64,000 bases of DNA from Thermoanaerobacterium sp. PSU-2 (GCF_002102475.1 NZ_MSQD01000004.1:124001-188000), one strand, 5' to 3'. Shown: positions 36,172 through 45,167, numbered from the stretch's first letter. Numbers and translations: made by a program. Notes: a model not told the origin generated them from the letters alone.

Positions 36172-37137
36172 TTATTCGCTTATATCATCTAAAGTCTTAA
36201 ATACATATCCCTGCGCTTTTATATCTTTTAATATCCTATCAAGAGCCATCGTATCATCTTTTGAGACAGCATGAAGCAGTATTACTGCTCCTGGATGAAT
36301 TCTGGCCATAACGGTATTGTAGCTTTCATCAGGACCTCCTGGCAGTGGCTGCCAATCAGCAAGAGCAAGACTCCAAAACACCGTCTTATACCCTAAAGAC
36401 TTTGCTATATACAATGTCCTTTCGCTGTACTCACCCATAGGTGGCCTCAAATAATGCATATCTTTTCCCGTAAGCTCTTTAAACATTTCAGCAAGACCAG
36501 TTATCTCGGTTTTAACTTTTTCATCTGAAAGCTTAGGAAGACTGGGGTGATTTACCGTATGATTGCCTACTATATGTCCCTCAGCCACCATTCTCTTTAC
36601 AAGATCACCATGCTCTTTAATATACGGACCCGTTACAAAAAAAGCCGCTTTTACATTATTTGCCTTTAATATATCAAGAATTTTTGGTGTATATCCGTTT
36701 TCATATCCTTCGTCAAATGTCAAGTACACGTATTTTTTTGTTGTGTCTCCTGTAAATATTCCATCGTATTTTTTTATAAGACTCATAGCTTTCGATGTAA
36801 TCTCAGGCGTCTTGTGATCAGGTAACACCCTCATACCCCATCCGTACAATGTATTATCAAGGCCTTGTGTATTTATCAAAGAATTACTGTACACATCGTT
36901 ATTCACGGTGTTGTTTTCCGCAGTCTTAGCATTACTAACATCGTTAGAAGTATTTTTAACTGAATTTTCTTTCCCATTATTGCTTGCCACACTGCTATTT
37001 GTCTTCACATTCACACTTGGCTTTTGAACAGACTTCTTTTCCACGTTTGTTGGATTCTTGGTTTTTAAAAAGCTGCAAGACGCTGTCGATAAAGCCACTA
37101 CTATGACAAAAAATAAAACACCTAACTTTTTTAACAT
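36172..37137 (-). CDS. PdaA-like polysaccharide deacetylase lipoprotein
   Basis: The protein (321 aa) has a signal peptide with a probable lipobox at STASC (C21), then a ~80-residue Asn/Ser/Lys-rich linker and a NodB deacetylase domain. Catalytic motifs are YLTFDEGYENGYT, with Glu where most deacetylases have Asp, GNHTVNHPSL with the metal histidines, and YLRPPMGEYS. The closest type is PdaA, which makes muramic delta-lactam in spore cortex and also varies at the second acidic position. The lipoprotein linker differs from PdaA, so a vegetative wall role is possible. It lies 66 bp after the Cas4-like gene. Confidence 0.85.
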   Translation of the reverse strand: MLKKLGVLFFVIVVALSTASCSFLKTKNPTNVEKKSVQKPSVNVKTNSSVASNNGKENSVKNTSNDVSNAKTAENNTVNNDVYSNSLINTQGLDNTLYGWGMRVLPDHKTPEITSKAMSLIKKYDGIFTGDTTKKYVYLTFDEGYENGYTPKILDILKANNVKAAFFVTGPYIKEHGDLVKRMVAEGHIVGNHTVNHPSLPKLSDEKVKTEITGLAEMFKELTGKDMHYLRPPMGEYSERTLYIAKSLGYKTVFWSLALADWQPLPGGPDESYNTVMARIHPGAVILLHAVSKDDTMALDRILKDIKAQGYVFKTLDDISE

Positions 37138-37203
37138 TTTATCATCCTCATTTCAAAAATATCTTCTTACGTATTTTTTGCATTCAGATGTTTTGTATTC
37201 TTA

Positions 37204-37776
37204 TCAGATTTTTACTTTGCTTCCTTTATATATCTCGCACACAGTGCCTCTACATGGGCAAAATCTGCACTTTAGAAAATCCCCTTCCACATCAGGGAAA
37301 AACTTTTCTTCTTCTAAAAGTCTCATCTCTTTTATAATTTTAATAAGTTCTCTTCTAAGATCTTTAGTATTATATACTTCAAACATCGTATTTTGATAGA
37401 CGATTCTACCCCGTCTTACTTTTTTACCAAATTCTTCTTCTATTATCAAAAAATAAGCAGTCAATTGCATCACATCTTTCAAAAACGGGGAATGTCCTTC
37501 GGCTTTTGAACTTTTTAGCTCCAACGGTATCAATTCATTCCCAACATCGTAAATATAATCTGGCTTTCCACTTATGCCATATTTGGGAGATTTTAAAAGC
37601 TTGCTGTACATAACGCCGTCCTTTTTTACCTCTTCCTGCTTATCTATGTATATAAGCTTTCCTCTTTTGAAACCGATTGTCCTTTTCATCTCCTTATAAG
37701 GAGGTCTTTTTTCTGCAATCTCCTTCAAGATGACGTAAAGTATTAAAAGTGTAAAAACAAAATTTAACACTATCAT
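37204..37776 (-). CDS. Cas4-like PD-(D/E)XK nuclease, membrane-anchored C-terminal half
   Basis: The protein (190 aa) has an N-terminal membrane helix (about 3-18) and the catalytic part of a Cas4/RecB-type nuclease. GKPDY holds D73, LELKS holds E86 and K88, QLTAY starts at Q104, and the C-terminal cluster CRFCPCRGTVC holds C170, C173, C175 and C180. Cas4 also needs one N-terminal cysteine for its [4Fe-4S] cluster; that residue is encoded by the preceding gene. The two genes share an ATGA overlap. No CRISPR array or other cas gene is present. It is probably active only as a complex with the other half. Confidence 0.75.
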   Translation of the reverse strand: MIVLNFVFTLLILYVILKEIAEKRPPYKEMKRTIGFKRGKLIYIDKQEEVKKDGVMYSKLLKSPKYGISGKPDYIYDVGNELIPLELKSSKAEGHSPFLKDVMQLTAYFLIIEEEFGKKVRRGRIVYQNTMFEVYNTKDLRRELIKIIKEMRLLEEEKFFPDVEGDFLKCRFCPCRGTVCEIYKGSKVKI

Positions 37777-38042
37777 TTCAAAAACCCTATTACAATAGCT
37801 ACCAAAGCCAAGAGAATCAATATGGCAATGGCTATTTTCTTGTATTTTAACCTTACAATATCTCTATAGTATTTCTCATGATACTCAATGCCTTTTTTAA
37901 AGTTGCTATCTTCATACCTTATGCCGTTTTTTTCTCTCAATTCATTTATATATTTATGTCCGTACTTTTTCTCATAGTACCACTGATATGGGCAATACAA
38001 GTATTGATTTATCTCAGAAGCAGATATGTATTTGTTTGACAT
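37773..38042 (-). CDS. Cas4-like nuclease, membrane-anchored N-terminal half
   Basis: The protein (89 aa) opens with ISASEINQYLYCPYQWYY, the N-terminal signature of Cas4/AddB-type nucleases including the first cluster cysteine (C17), then GIEYHEKYY with the conserved H55. It ends in a membrane helix (about 68-87) where a normal Cas4 would continue into its catalytic domain. The catalytic domain is in the next gene, which starts on the ATGA overlap with its own membrane helix. Two stop codons in a row (TGA TAG) close this frame, so a simple reading error is unlikely. Confidence 0.72.
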   Translation of the reverse strand: MSNKYISASEINQYLYCPYQWYYEKKYGHKYINELREKNGIRYEDSNFKKGIEYHEKYYRDIVRLKYKKIAIAILILLALVAIVIGFLK

Positions 38043-38055
38043 ATTATCACCATTC

Positions 38056-38130
38056 TAAGCAAAAATAAAAACATTGCAGATCATTCCACAATATTAACTA
38101 TATCAATTTTTAGGTTCATCTGCAATGTTT
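38056..38130 (-). terminator. Terminator of the nucleotidyltransferase gene
   Basis: A 13-bp stem (38069-38081 with 38118-38130, core ACATTGCAGAT) with a 36-nt loop is followed on the minus strand by TTTTTATTTTTG. Confidence 0.7.
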
Positions 38131-38147
38131 TAGACATTAATTTTTTA

Positions 38148-40493
38148 TTAACTGTCTTTAGACTTTATTATTTCATTCACACATTCCACATACTTGTTTA
38201 AAAGTGACTCTGCTTTTTCCTTTGTGGGAGCCTCTGAATATATTCTGCATGCAGGCAGCTCTGAATCTGGAACTAACAAAACCCAAGCATCGCCATAATT
38301 AAATCTTATCCCATCTAAAAACATCGATTTTTCATCCTTTTTTTCGTAAAACTTTCTTATTATCAAGCCCTTGTCCTTCCAATCGCAGTTTATCACTTTA
38401 TTTAGTTTCACCCTCTGTGGTATAGACTTCTTTAAATCAGACAATTTAAGCTTGTTTTTGCTTAAATATTCAACTAATCTCAATGTAAAATTTATGCCGT
38501 CAAAACTAAGGTTAAACTGAGAATTCTCATCACTATTATTGCTTTCAATCTCAAACATTCTTTTCATCTTTTCGCTCTGAGAGATTTTACTAAACTTCGT
38601 CTCGATGCCAAGCTCTTTCGACATTTCACTTAAAAACTGAGAGCTATTGAATGGTATTATAAACTTACTTTTCCCATTTTCCTTACCGACAAGTATCCTC
38701 AAATAATCCAATTCATCTTCATCAAGCAAATATCCTTCATCATCATAAATTTCAACATTTTCCCCATCATCTGAAATCTTAATGCCTATATCGTAATTTG
38801 CCACAGCTTTTTCATAACTGCGATTTTGATTCAACACACTTAATAAACTTTTTGTGGCCTGACCAATAAAATTTACATTTAAATTTTCAAATGAATCGCC
38901 ATTTAAAGATAAACTTTCAGCGTACTCCTTGTTTACATCTACTATAACTTCGTCATTTATAACATGGGCTATACTATAATCGTTAATCTTGTATTTATTC
39001 AATACCTTTTTTTCTACATTTCTGTCAACATCACACCCATTCTCATCTATTAAAATAATATTTACCGCTTTTTCATCTAATTTTTTTACAAATACGCCTG
39101 CTTTATATCCATTTTTTTTGATAGAATACCTCATGGCAGGCAATATGGTAGAATGAGCATTGTACACCTTTCTTCCCGCTGATATTATCCCATCTTTTAA
39201 AAGATTTAAAGCCAATCTTGCATAAGAATCATCCACACATCCCACAAGTATATCTCCATCAAATACGCTGCCTATTACTTCACCTAATCTTACCAAATTG
39301 TCAGGCACAAGATTATCATACAAGTTCCCCTTTATCCCTCTATCTCCAAACAATGATGCTTCATCATTATTTCCCCACACAACATCTCTTTCCACTATAT
39401 TCCCTGTTGATATAATTCTATTGGGCCATATTTTCGTGTTTGGTTTAATCTCACAAAACGATTGAAGCTTAGATTTTTCACCTATTATTGAATTATCAAA
39501 AGTCCTGACGTTATTTTCGGTAATTGCTCCACTGCAAAATACAGTTCCTCTGATTTCGTTGTTTCTGCCAATCTTTACATTGTCCCAAAGTACGCTGTTT
39601 TTTAATGTTGACATAGGTCCTACATAGCTTCCACTTCCAATTATTACATTTGGCCCAATTACTGCACCATCATCTATAATAACACTGTCGCCTATTATTA
39701 AAGGTGGAACAAGCTTGGCACTCTGAGATACAAACACATTTTTACCAAAAATCATCCCATCTTTGATTATCTTATCTTTAAATCCAAGATCGATATTCCC
39801 ACTTAGGAGATCAAGGTGGCTTTTAAGGTATTGAACCCCATTCCCTATGTCGCACCAGTAATCGTTGCTGATGTATCCGTACACAGGAACATTTTTTTCA
39901 AGCAGCATTGGAAACAAATCCTTGCTAAAGTCAAATTGCTTGTTTTCAGGTATGAAATTTAGTATCTCAGGCTCTATGATGTAAATACCTGTATTTACAG
40001 TATCGCTAAACACCTCTCCCCATGATGGTTTTTCTAAAAACTTCACGATCTTTCCCTCATTATCTGTTATTACAACGCCATATTCCAATGGAATATCTAC
40101 TTTTGTAAGCACCAATGTCACTTTCGAACCCTTGTTTTTGTGAAATTCATAAGCTTTTTTTAGATCTATATCTGTTATCACATCGCCGCTTATTACCACA
40201 AATGTATCATCAAGAAATTCAGCAGCATTTTTTACGCTGCCTGCTGTCCCAAGAGGTTTATCTTCTATATAGTACTTTATCAAGTCACCGTATTGTTCAT
40301 ACAAATAATCTTTTATCTTGTGAGGCAAATAAAAAAGGGTTACACCCACATCATTTATGCCATGCTTTTGAACATGGTTTATAATATGCCAAATAGCTGG
40401 CTTCCCAGCCATAGGTACCATAGGCTTAGGAATTCCACATGTCAATGGCCTTAACCTGCTACCCTCACCACCAGCCATGATTATCGCTTTCAT
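38148..40493 (-). CDS. Sugar-phosphate nucleotidyltransferase fused to a degenerate phosphohexomutase
   Basis: The protein (781 aa) has three parts. Residues 1-230 are a nucleotidyltransferase (MAGGEGSRLRPLT, KPMVPMAGKP, SGDVITD, EYGVV). Residues ~245-370 are left-handed beta-helix hexapeptide repeats. Residues ~375-780 resemble phosphomannomutase. The catalytic phosphoserine loop TASHNP of active mutases cannot be found; the matching region reads AHSTILPAMRYSIKKNGYKAG. The metal-binding DGDGDR is also missing. The enzyme probably makes an NDP-sugar (GDP-mannose or a glucose nucleotide), with the mutase-like part regulatory or structural. The ATG follows a GAAGGTGATGATATG context. Confidence 0.88.
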   Translation of the reverse strand: MKAIIMAGGEGSRLRPLTCGIPKPMVPMAGKPAIWHIINHVQKHGINDVGVTLFYLPHKIKDYLYEQYGDLIKYYIEDKPLGTAGSVKNAAEFLDDTFVVISGDVITDIDLKKAYEFHKNKGSKVTLVLTKVDIPLEYGVVITDNEGKIVKFLEKPSWGEVFSDTVNTGIYIIEPEILNFIPENKQFDFSKDLFPMLLEKNVPVYGYISNDYWCDIGNGVQYLKSHLDLLSGNIDLGFKDKIIKDGMIFGKNVFVSQSAKLVPPLIIGDSVIIDDGAVIGPNVIIGSGSYVGPMSTLKNSVLWDNVKIGRNNEIRGTVFCSGAITENNVRTFDNSIIGEKSKLQSFCEIKPNTKIWPNRIISTGNIVERDVVWGNNDEASLFGDRGIKGNLYDNLVPDNLVRLGEVIGSVFDGDILVGCVDDSYARLALNLLKDGIISAGRKVYNAHSTILPAMRYSIKKNGYKAGVFVKKLDEKAVNIILIDENGCDVDRNVEKKVLNKYKINDYSIAHVINDEVIVDVNKEYAESLSLNGDSFENLNVNFIGQATKSLLSVLNQNRSYEKAVANYDIGIKISDDGENVEIYDDEGYLLDEDELDYLRILVGKENGKSKFIIPFNSSQFLSEMSKELGIETKFSKISQSEKMKRMFEIESNNSDENSQFNLSFDGINFTLRLVEYLSKNKLKLSDLKKSIPQRVKLNKVINCDWKDKGLIIRKFYEKKDEKSMFLDGIRFNYGDAWVLLVPDSELPACRIYSEAPTKEKAESLLNKYVECVNEIIKSKDS

Positions 40494-40511
40494 ATCATCA
40501 CCTTCTATGAT

Positions 40512-40575
40512 TATTACTACTAATTAGTATCCAGAAAAAAATTCATTTTATACAAAGTCATATTTAGTAGTAATA
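40512..40575. promoter_or_regulatory. Long-spaced inverted repeat in a divergent intergenic region
   Basis: Twelve-base arms TATTACTACTAA (40512-40523) and TTAGTAGTAATA (40564-40575), 40 bases apart, lie between the divergent nucleotidyltransferase and Na/Pi transporter genes. There is no T-run, so it is more likely a regulatory site than a terminator. Confidence 0.45.
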
Positions 40576-40622
40576 TTTCAAAATCAAAGTAAATATGTAT
40601 TAAAAAAATGCTGGAGGTTAAA

Positions 40623-41555
40623 ATGATAAGCACGATCTTTCTTATAGCTTTAGGCATCGCAGTTTTTCTCCTTGGACTTTTATTCTTAACTTCATCGTTA
40701 AAAATCATTTCAAGGCACAGAGTTAAGACACTTATTGAAAAATACACAGGGAATATATATGTATCAATATTTATTGGATTCATTCTGGCTATAATGATGC
40801 AAAGCAGCAGCATGATTACAATAGTATCTGTCAGTATGGCTGATGCGGGACTTTTAAACTTGTACAGCGCAGCAGGCATAATAATGGGGGCAAATATTGG
40901 AACAACGATTGCCGTTCAACTTTACGCATTTGACCTTTATAGTGCTGTACCTTACTTGATATTTTTAGGCTCCATTTTCAGATTTCAAAAACAAAAGACC
41001 CTTAAGTTCATAGGCAATATACTTTTAGGCTTTGGAATTATCTTTGCAGGGCTAAAAATAATCGATATAGCCGTTTCACCACTTAGAAATTTTTCTGCCA
41101 TAAAGAATTTTGTCGCCATGACAGAAAACCCATTTTATGGCATAATAACTGGAATTATCATGGCACTTATCATGCAGTCCAGCACATTTTGCATCGCAAT
41201 GCTTCAAGTTCTTGCAAATGTTAAAATAATGCCTGTGTACAATGCCATCTACATCGTGTATGGACTTAATATAGGTACGTGTTCTGAAGCTTTATTGATG
41301 AGCATAGCCACAAACAAAGAAGGAAAGAAAATAGCTATTTTTAACGTGCTTTTTAATCTAATAGGAACAATCGTGTTTCTCCCTTTGACACACTATTACT
41401 ATAAATTTTTGAAATTTATTACTCCAGGCAATGTATCTTTGCAAATTTCAAATAGCCATATGTTTTTTAACATTGTTTCAACATTGCTGGTAATACCTAT
41501 AATAAAATACCTGTTTTATTTTATAGAAATTATGTTTGAAAATGGTACTAAGTGA
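40623..41555 (+). CDS. Na/Pi cotransporter family protein
   Basis: The protein (310 aa) has eight or nine hydrophobic spans and two copies of the family motif, QSSSMITIVSVSMADAG and QSSTFCIAMLQVLAN, as in NptA-type sodium-phosphate symporters. It lacks the C-terminal PhoU-like domain of longer members. The ATG at 40623 follows TGGAGG. It is followed by the GerAB-like gene on the same strand. Phosphate as substrate is assumed from the family. Confidence 0.85.
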   Translation: MISTIFLIALGIAVFLLGLLFLTSSLKIISRHRVKTLIEKYTGNIYVSIFIGFILAIMMQSSSMITIVSVSMADAGLLNLYSAAGIIMGANIGTTIAVQLYAFDLYSAVPYLIFLGSIFRFQKQKTLKFIGNILLGFGIIFAGLKIIDIAVSPLRNFSAIKNFVAMTENPFYGIITGIIMALIMQSSTFCIAMLQVLANVKIMPVYNAIYIVYGLNIGTCSEALLMSIATNKEGKKIAIFNVLFNLIGTIVFLPLTHYYYKFLKFITPGNVSLQISNSHMFFNIVSTLLVIPIIKYLFYFIEIMFENGTK

Positions 41556-41616
41556 GTAAAAATACAAAATTGTTCACAACATAATAGCAAGAATATCAGA
41601 TTAGGATGTGAAACTA

Positions 41617-42711
41617 ATGAATAAAATAACGTACAAGGAACTTTTTTCTGCAATGCTGGTATTTGAATTAGGAAGTGCTGTATTATTTGTATTAGGCGCA
41701 TCTGCAAAGCAAGACGCATGGATATCCATATTGCTGGCAACTGTCGCTGCACTGCCACTGGTCTACTTATACGTAACCCTTTATAAAATGCACGATGGAA
41801 ATCTTCCTCAAATTTTGGAAGCCGCATTTGGAAAGGCATTTGGCAAAGTTCTTTCTGCCATTTACGCCTTTTACTTCTTGTACATAGCTGCCCGCGTCAC
41901 AAGAGATTTTGCCGAGCTTAATATAGGCACCATATACAAGCAAGCACCTGTATCGGCCTTTTCAATTGCAATTTTAGTTGTAGTCATCTACTACCTTATG
42001 TTCGACATAAGCGTTATGATAAAATCGTCACACGCCCTTTTGCCTACTTTTATCATCATGGCATTTTTTCAATTCATTGGCGTATTCAGCGTAAATTGTG
42101 TAACTATAAAAAAAATATTCCCCATTTTAGGAAATGGATTTATGCCTGTTGTAAAAGCTGCTTTCCCAAATATACTTACATTTCCATACGGGGAACTTAT
42201 CACATTTATGATGGTGTTCCCAGAATTCAAGTTTAACACAAATAAATTGACTAAATACTGCTTTACATTGGTTATAGTAACAGGTCTTTGGCTTGCATTA
42301 AACACAGTGGAAATATTTTCAGTCCTTGGAGTTGCAGAAGCCACAAGGGCAAATTTCCCATTTTATGAGCTTGCACTTATAATGAAATTTGGAACTTTTA
42401 GAAATCTTGACCCATTTTATGCAATAGTAACTGTTATAGGAGGTGTCATAAAAATAACTGTCTTTACATATGCAGCCATAAAGACAATACAGACGATCTT
42501 CAACTTAAAAGAGTATAAATTTTTGCTAATACCTGTGGGCACTATCGTATACGCCTTATCTATATTAATAGCTGATTCATACCCACTTCACATTCTGATT
42601 GGCCTTAAATTGACGACGCTTTATATTCATGTGCCGCTGCAAATAATCATACCGCTTATAGCATTGATACTATCATTCATAAGAAATCCTAAAACACGTA
42701 AAAATAAATAA
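41617..42711 (+). CDS. Spore germination permease, GerAB family
   Basis: The protein (364 aa) has ten predicted spans and belongs to the endospore germination permease family of amino-acid/polyamine transporters. Family features are FELGSAVLFVLGASAKQDAW in span 1 and VTRDFAELN after span 3. GerAB proteins sense germinants with GerAA and GerAC, neither of which is adjacent, so this is an orphan copy. The ATG at 41617 has AGGA about 10 nt upstream; GTG at 41608 overlaps that site. A bidirectional terminator follows. Confidence 0.85.
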   Translation: MNKITYKELFSAMLVFELGSAVLFVLGASAKQDAWISILLATVAALPLVYLYVTLYKMHDGNLPQILEAAFGKAFGKVLSAIYAFYFLYIAARVTRDFAELNIGTIYKQAPVSAFSIAILVVVIYYLMFDISVMIKSSHALLPTFIIMAFFQFIGVFSVNCVTIKKIFPILGNGFMPVVKAAFPNILTFPYGELITFMMVFPEFKFNTNKLTKYCFTLVIVTGLWLALNTVEIFSVLGVAEATRANFPFYELALIMKFGTFRNLDPFYAIVTVIGGVIKITVFTYAAIKTIQTIFNLKEYKFLLIPVGTIVYALSILIADSYPLHILIGLKLTTLYIHVPLQIIIPLIALILSFIRNPKTRKNK

Positions 42712-42730
42712 GCCTAACTGCAGGCTTATT
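42707..42730. terminator. Bidirectional terminator between gerAB-like gene and glyA
   Basis: A 9-bp stem (42707-42715 with 42722-42730, core ATAAGCCT, loop of 6) overlaps both stop codons of the convergent genes. Confidence 0.75.
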
Positions 42731-43958
42731 CATAAAGTGGATATTTGTCAAGAAGTTCACTTACTCTCTTTTTAGCTACATCAACGTAATTTTCATCTTT
42801 TAAAACATTATAGATTATATCAGCAATCACATCCATGTCACTTTCATTCATGCCTCTCGTAGTAACCGCCGGTGTGCCAAGCCTTAGACCAGAAGTGACA
42901 TTAGGACCTAATGGATCGTTTGGTATGGCATTTTTATTTGCCGTTATTCCTACATAGTCAAGCCTTTTTTCTAATTCCTTGCCTGTGACGCCAGTCCCTC
43001 TTAAGTCCAATAACATCAAATGATTGTCTGTACCACCTGAAACTAAGTTCACTTTTCTGTCCATAAGGCTATCTGCCAAGGCTTTTGCATTTCTCACGAT
43101 CTTCTTTTGATATTCTTTAAATTCTGGCTTTAATGCTTCATTAAAGCATACCGCTTTTGCAGCGATTACGTGCATCAGTGGACCACCCTGTACTCCTGGA
43201 AAAACAGATTTATCGATGGCCTTTGCGTGAATCTCTTTGGATAAGATTATGCCGCCTCTTGGACCTCTTAAAGTCTTATGTGTTGTAGATGTTACAACGT
43301 CTGAATACTCTACAGGATTAGGATGAAGTCCCGCCGCTACAAGTCCTGCAATGTGTGCCATGTCTACCATTAAATATGCTCCAACTGAATCTGCAATTTC
43401 TCTAAATCTCTTGAAATCTATTATCCTGGGATACGCGCTTGCACCAGCTACAATAAGCTTTGGCTTGTACTCTTTTGCTAACCTTTCTACCTCATCGTAG
43501 TCTATATAGCCTGTGTCTTCCCTTACTCCATAAGGTATGATGTTGTACAACTTGCCAGAAAAATTTACTTTGCTGCCATGTGTTAAATGTCCGCCATGTG
43601 CCAAATTCATGCCTAATACTGTATCACCTGGATTTATCAATGCAAAATAAGCTGCCATGTTGGCTTGAGCGCCAGAATGAGGCTGTACATTTGCATGCTC
43701 TGCTCCAAAAAGCTTTTTAAGCCTCTCTCTTGCCAGCTCCTCAACTACATCGACGTACTCGCAACCTCCGTAATACCGCTTTCCAGGATACCCCTCAGCA
43801 TACTTGTTTGTAAGCGGTGAACCCATCGCTTCCATGACTGCAGGGCTTACAAAATTCTCCGATGCGATCAGTTCAATTTTATTTTTCTGCCTTTTGATCT
43901 CATTAGAAATTGCATCAGCCACTTCAGGATCTACTTCTCTTATAATATCGATATTCAT
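42726..43958 (-). CDS. glyA: Serine hydroxymethyltransferase
   Basis: GlyA (410 aa) interconverts serine and glycine with tetrahydrofolate, a PLP enzyme of one-carbon metabolism. The PLP lysine is in [14 protein letters not shown]. Other family blocks are [30 protein letters not shown] and [13 protein letters not shown]. The ATG at 43958 follows TTGGAGGT. The gene has its own sigma-A promoter at 44013-44041 and no riboswitch in its short leader. Confidence 0.97.
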   Translation of the reverse strand: MNIDIIREVDPEVADAISNEIKRQKNKIELIASENFVSPAVMEAMGSPLTNKYAEGYPGKRYYGGCEYVDVVEELARERLKKLFGAEHANVQPHSGAQANMAAYFALINPGDTVLGMNLAHGGHLTHGSKVNFSGKLYNIIPYGVREDTGYIDYDEVERLAKEYKPKLIVAGASAYPRIIDFKRFREIADSVGAYLMVDMAHIAGLVAAGLHPNPVEYSDVVTSTTHKTLRGPRGGIILSKEIHAKAIDKSVFPGVQGGPLMHVIAAKAVCFNEALKPEFKEYQKKIVRNAKALADSLMDRKVNLVSGGTDNHLMLLDLRGTGVTGKELEKRLDYVGITANKNAIPNDPLGPNVTSGLRLGTPAVTTRGMNESDMDVIADIIYNVLKDENYVDVAKKRVSELLDKYPLYE

Positions 43959-44012
43959 TGTCTTACCTCCAATTTTTATTTTCACTATACAGCAATAAAG
44001 TGCTATATTTTT

Positions 44013-44041
44013 ATTATAATTACTGAAGCTAAATTGTTCAA
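44013..44041 (-). promoter_or_regulatory. Sigma-A promoter of glyA
   Basis: On the minus strand TTGAAC (44036-44041), a 17-bp spacer and TATAAT (44013-44018), about 55 bases before the glyA start. Confidence 0.8.
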
Positions 44042-44116
44042 CAAAAAAGTATAAAAGTTGACACTAAAATATAATCTTCTGAAAATTTATTTATCAAATA
44101 ATTTTTTAATAACCTC

Positions 44117-44145
44117 TTGATTTTTATTTGAATTATATGTATAAT
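44117..44145 (+). promoter_or_regulatory. Sigma-A promoter of a possible small RNA
   Basis: TTGATT (44117-44122), a 17-bp spacer and TATAAT (44140-44145) on the plus strand, with no plus-strand gene following for over 1 kb. Confidence 0.6.
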
Positions 44146-44151
44146 GTATTC

Positions 44152-44218
44152 TTGGTCAAAACAATGACTCCCCCTTTAACATATGCAAGCCCCAATTAAA
44201 TCATCGGGGCTATTTTTT
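44152..44218 (+). ncRNA. Candidate small RNA of about 67 nt
   Basis: A good sigma-A promoter is followed about 40 bases later by a terminator: AGCCCC (44188-44193) and GGGGCT (44206-44211), then ATTTTTT. Both neighbours are on the minus strand and the T-run is on the plus strand, so the hairpin has no other plus-strand gene to end. An 11-codon frame from 44164 has no ribosome binding site. A C-rich stretch (CTCCCCC) in the single-stranded part could pair with ribosome binding sites. The same hairpin may also help end the dipeptidase transcript. Confidence 0.45.
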
Positions 44219-44231
44219 ATTGTAAAAATAA

Positions 44232-45167
44232 TCAATGTAAGATTTCTTTTATTATTCTTTCGAAATTGCCGTGTGATATTAAATCTATTTCGTCATCGTT
44301 AAAGCCTCTTTTTTTGAGTCCTTCAAGTACCTTGGGAAAGCACGATACATCATGAAGCCCAACAGGTGTTTTTTCTATGCCATCAAAGTCTGAGCCAAAT
44401 CCAACATACTCTGCACCTATTAATTCCGCAATATATTCCACATGATCAAGTACGTCTTCTATTGTAGCATTGCCATCTTCTTTCAAAAAATCAGGGCACA
44501 AATTAATTCCTATGACGCCATTTTTATCAGCAATAGCCTTTATCTGGTTATCACTTAGATTTCTCGGATGATTGCAAAGAGCTTTACAATCAGAATGGGA
44601 CGCTATAAATGGCTTATCACACAAATCTACAACATCCCAAAATCCTCTTTCATTTAGATGTGATACGTCCACAATCATGCCTAACCTGTTCATTTCTTTT
44701 ACGACACTTTTACCGAATTGCGTAATGCCGCAATCTTTGCATCCTAATACGCCATCACCTATGTCATTTCTTAGGCTCCAAGTAAGCGTCATAGCTCTCA
44801 CACCCAGTCTATAAAACATTCTTAAGAGAGACAAATCGCCTTCTATTGCTTCACCGCCTTCTATTGACAATAATGCGCCTAATTTGTTTTTATTTTTTGC
44901 TTCGTCAATATCATCACCACTTAAAATCAATTTGATTCTGTCGCTTTTTTCTATGGCTTGATACAGTTTATCGATCATCTTTAACGTTTTTGCTGCAGCA
45001 TCTTTTTTCATAAATTCTGGTTCAACAAAAGTGGCAAATACTTGAAGATGTACCAATCCTTCTTCTAATCTGACTAAGTCAACATGCCCATCAGTATTTT
45101 TTATCGTCATATCTCTTCCGTATTTTTCAGCCAAGTACAGCGTATCACAATGAAAATCGACTATCAT
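44232..45167 (-). CDS. Membrane-dipeptidase-family (M19) peptidase
   Basis: The protein (311 aa) is an amidohydrolase-fold dipeptidase of the renal dipeptidase family. Zinc ligands are in VDFHCDT at the start, LSIEGGEA for the bridging Glu, DVSHLNERG and ASHSDCKAL. Bacterial members cleave dipeptides including D-amino-acid forms. The ATG at 45167 follows TTAGGAGGC; an upstream ATG has no ribosome binding site. It appears to be monocistronic. Confidence 0.93.
   Translation of the reverse strand: MIVDFHCDTLYLAEKYGRDMTIKNTDGHVDLVRLEEGLVHLQVFATFVEPEFMKKDAAAKTLKMIDKLYQAIEKSDRIKLILSGDDIDEAKNKNKLGALLSIEGGEAIEGDLSLLRMFYRLGVRAMTLTWSLRNDIGDGVLGCKDCGITQFGKSVVKEMNRLGMIVDVSHLNERGFWDVVDLCDKPFIASHSDCKALCNHPRNLSDNQIKAIADKNGVIGINLCPDFLKEDGNATIEDVLDHVEYIAELIGAEYVGFGSDFDGIEKTPVGLHDVSCFPKVLEGLKKRGFNDDEIDLISHGNFERIIKEILH

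Noticed and set aside
37773-37776. Sequencing frameshift splitting one Cas4 gene
   Set aside because: Not fully excluded, but the first frame closes with two stops, the second starts on a coupled ATGA, and each half has its own membrane helix, which fits two designed proteins better.
37204-38042. CRISPR-Cas locus suggested by Cas4-like sequence
   Set aside because: No repeats with spacers and no other cas genes are visible; the nuclease sits between cell-envelope genes.
40520-40879. Minus-strand reading frame of 119 codons
   Set aside because: It is the shadow of the Na/Pi cotransporter gene, with no ribosome binding site and no recognisable motif.
44164-44199. Eleven-codon peptide gene in the glyA-dipeptidase gap
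   Set aside because: No ribosome binding site precedes the ATG and the frame runs into the terminator stem.
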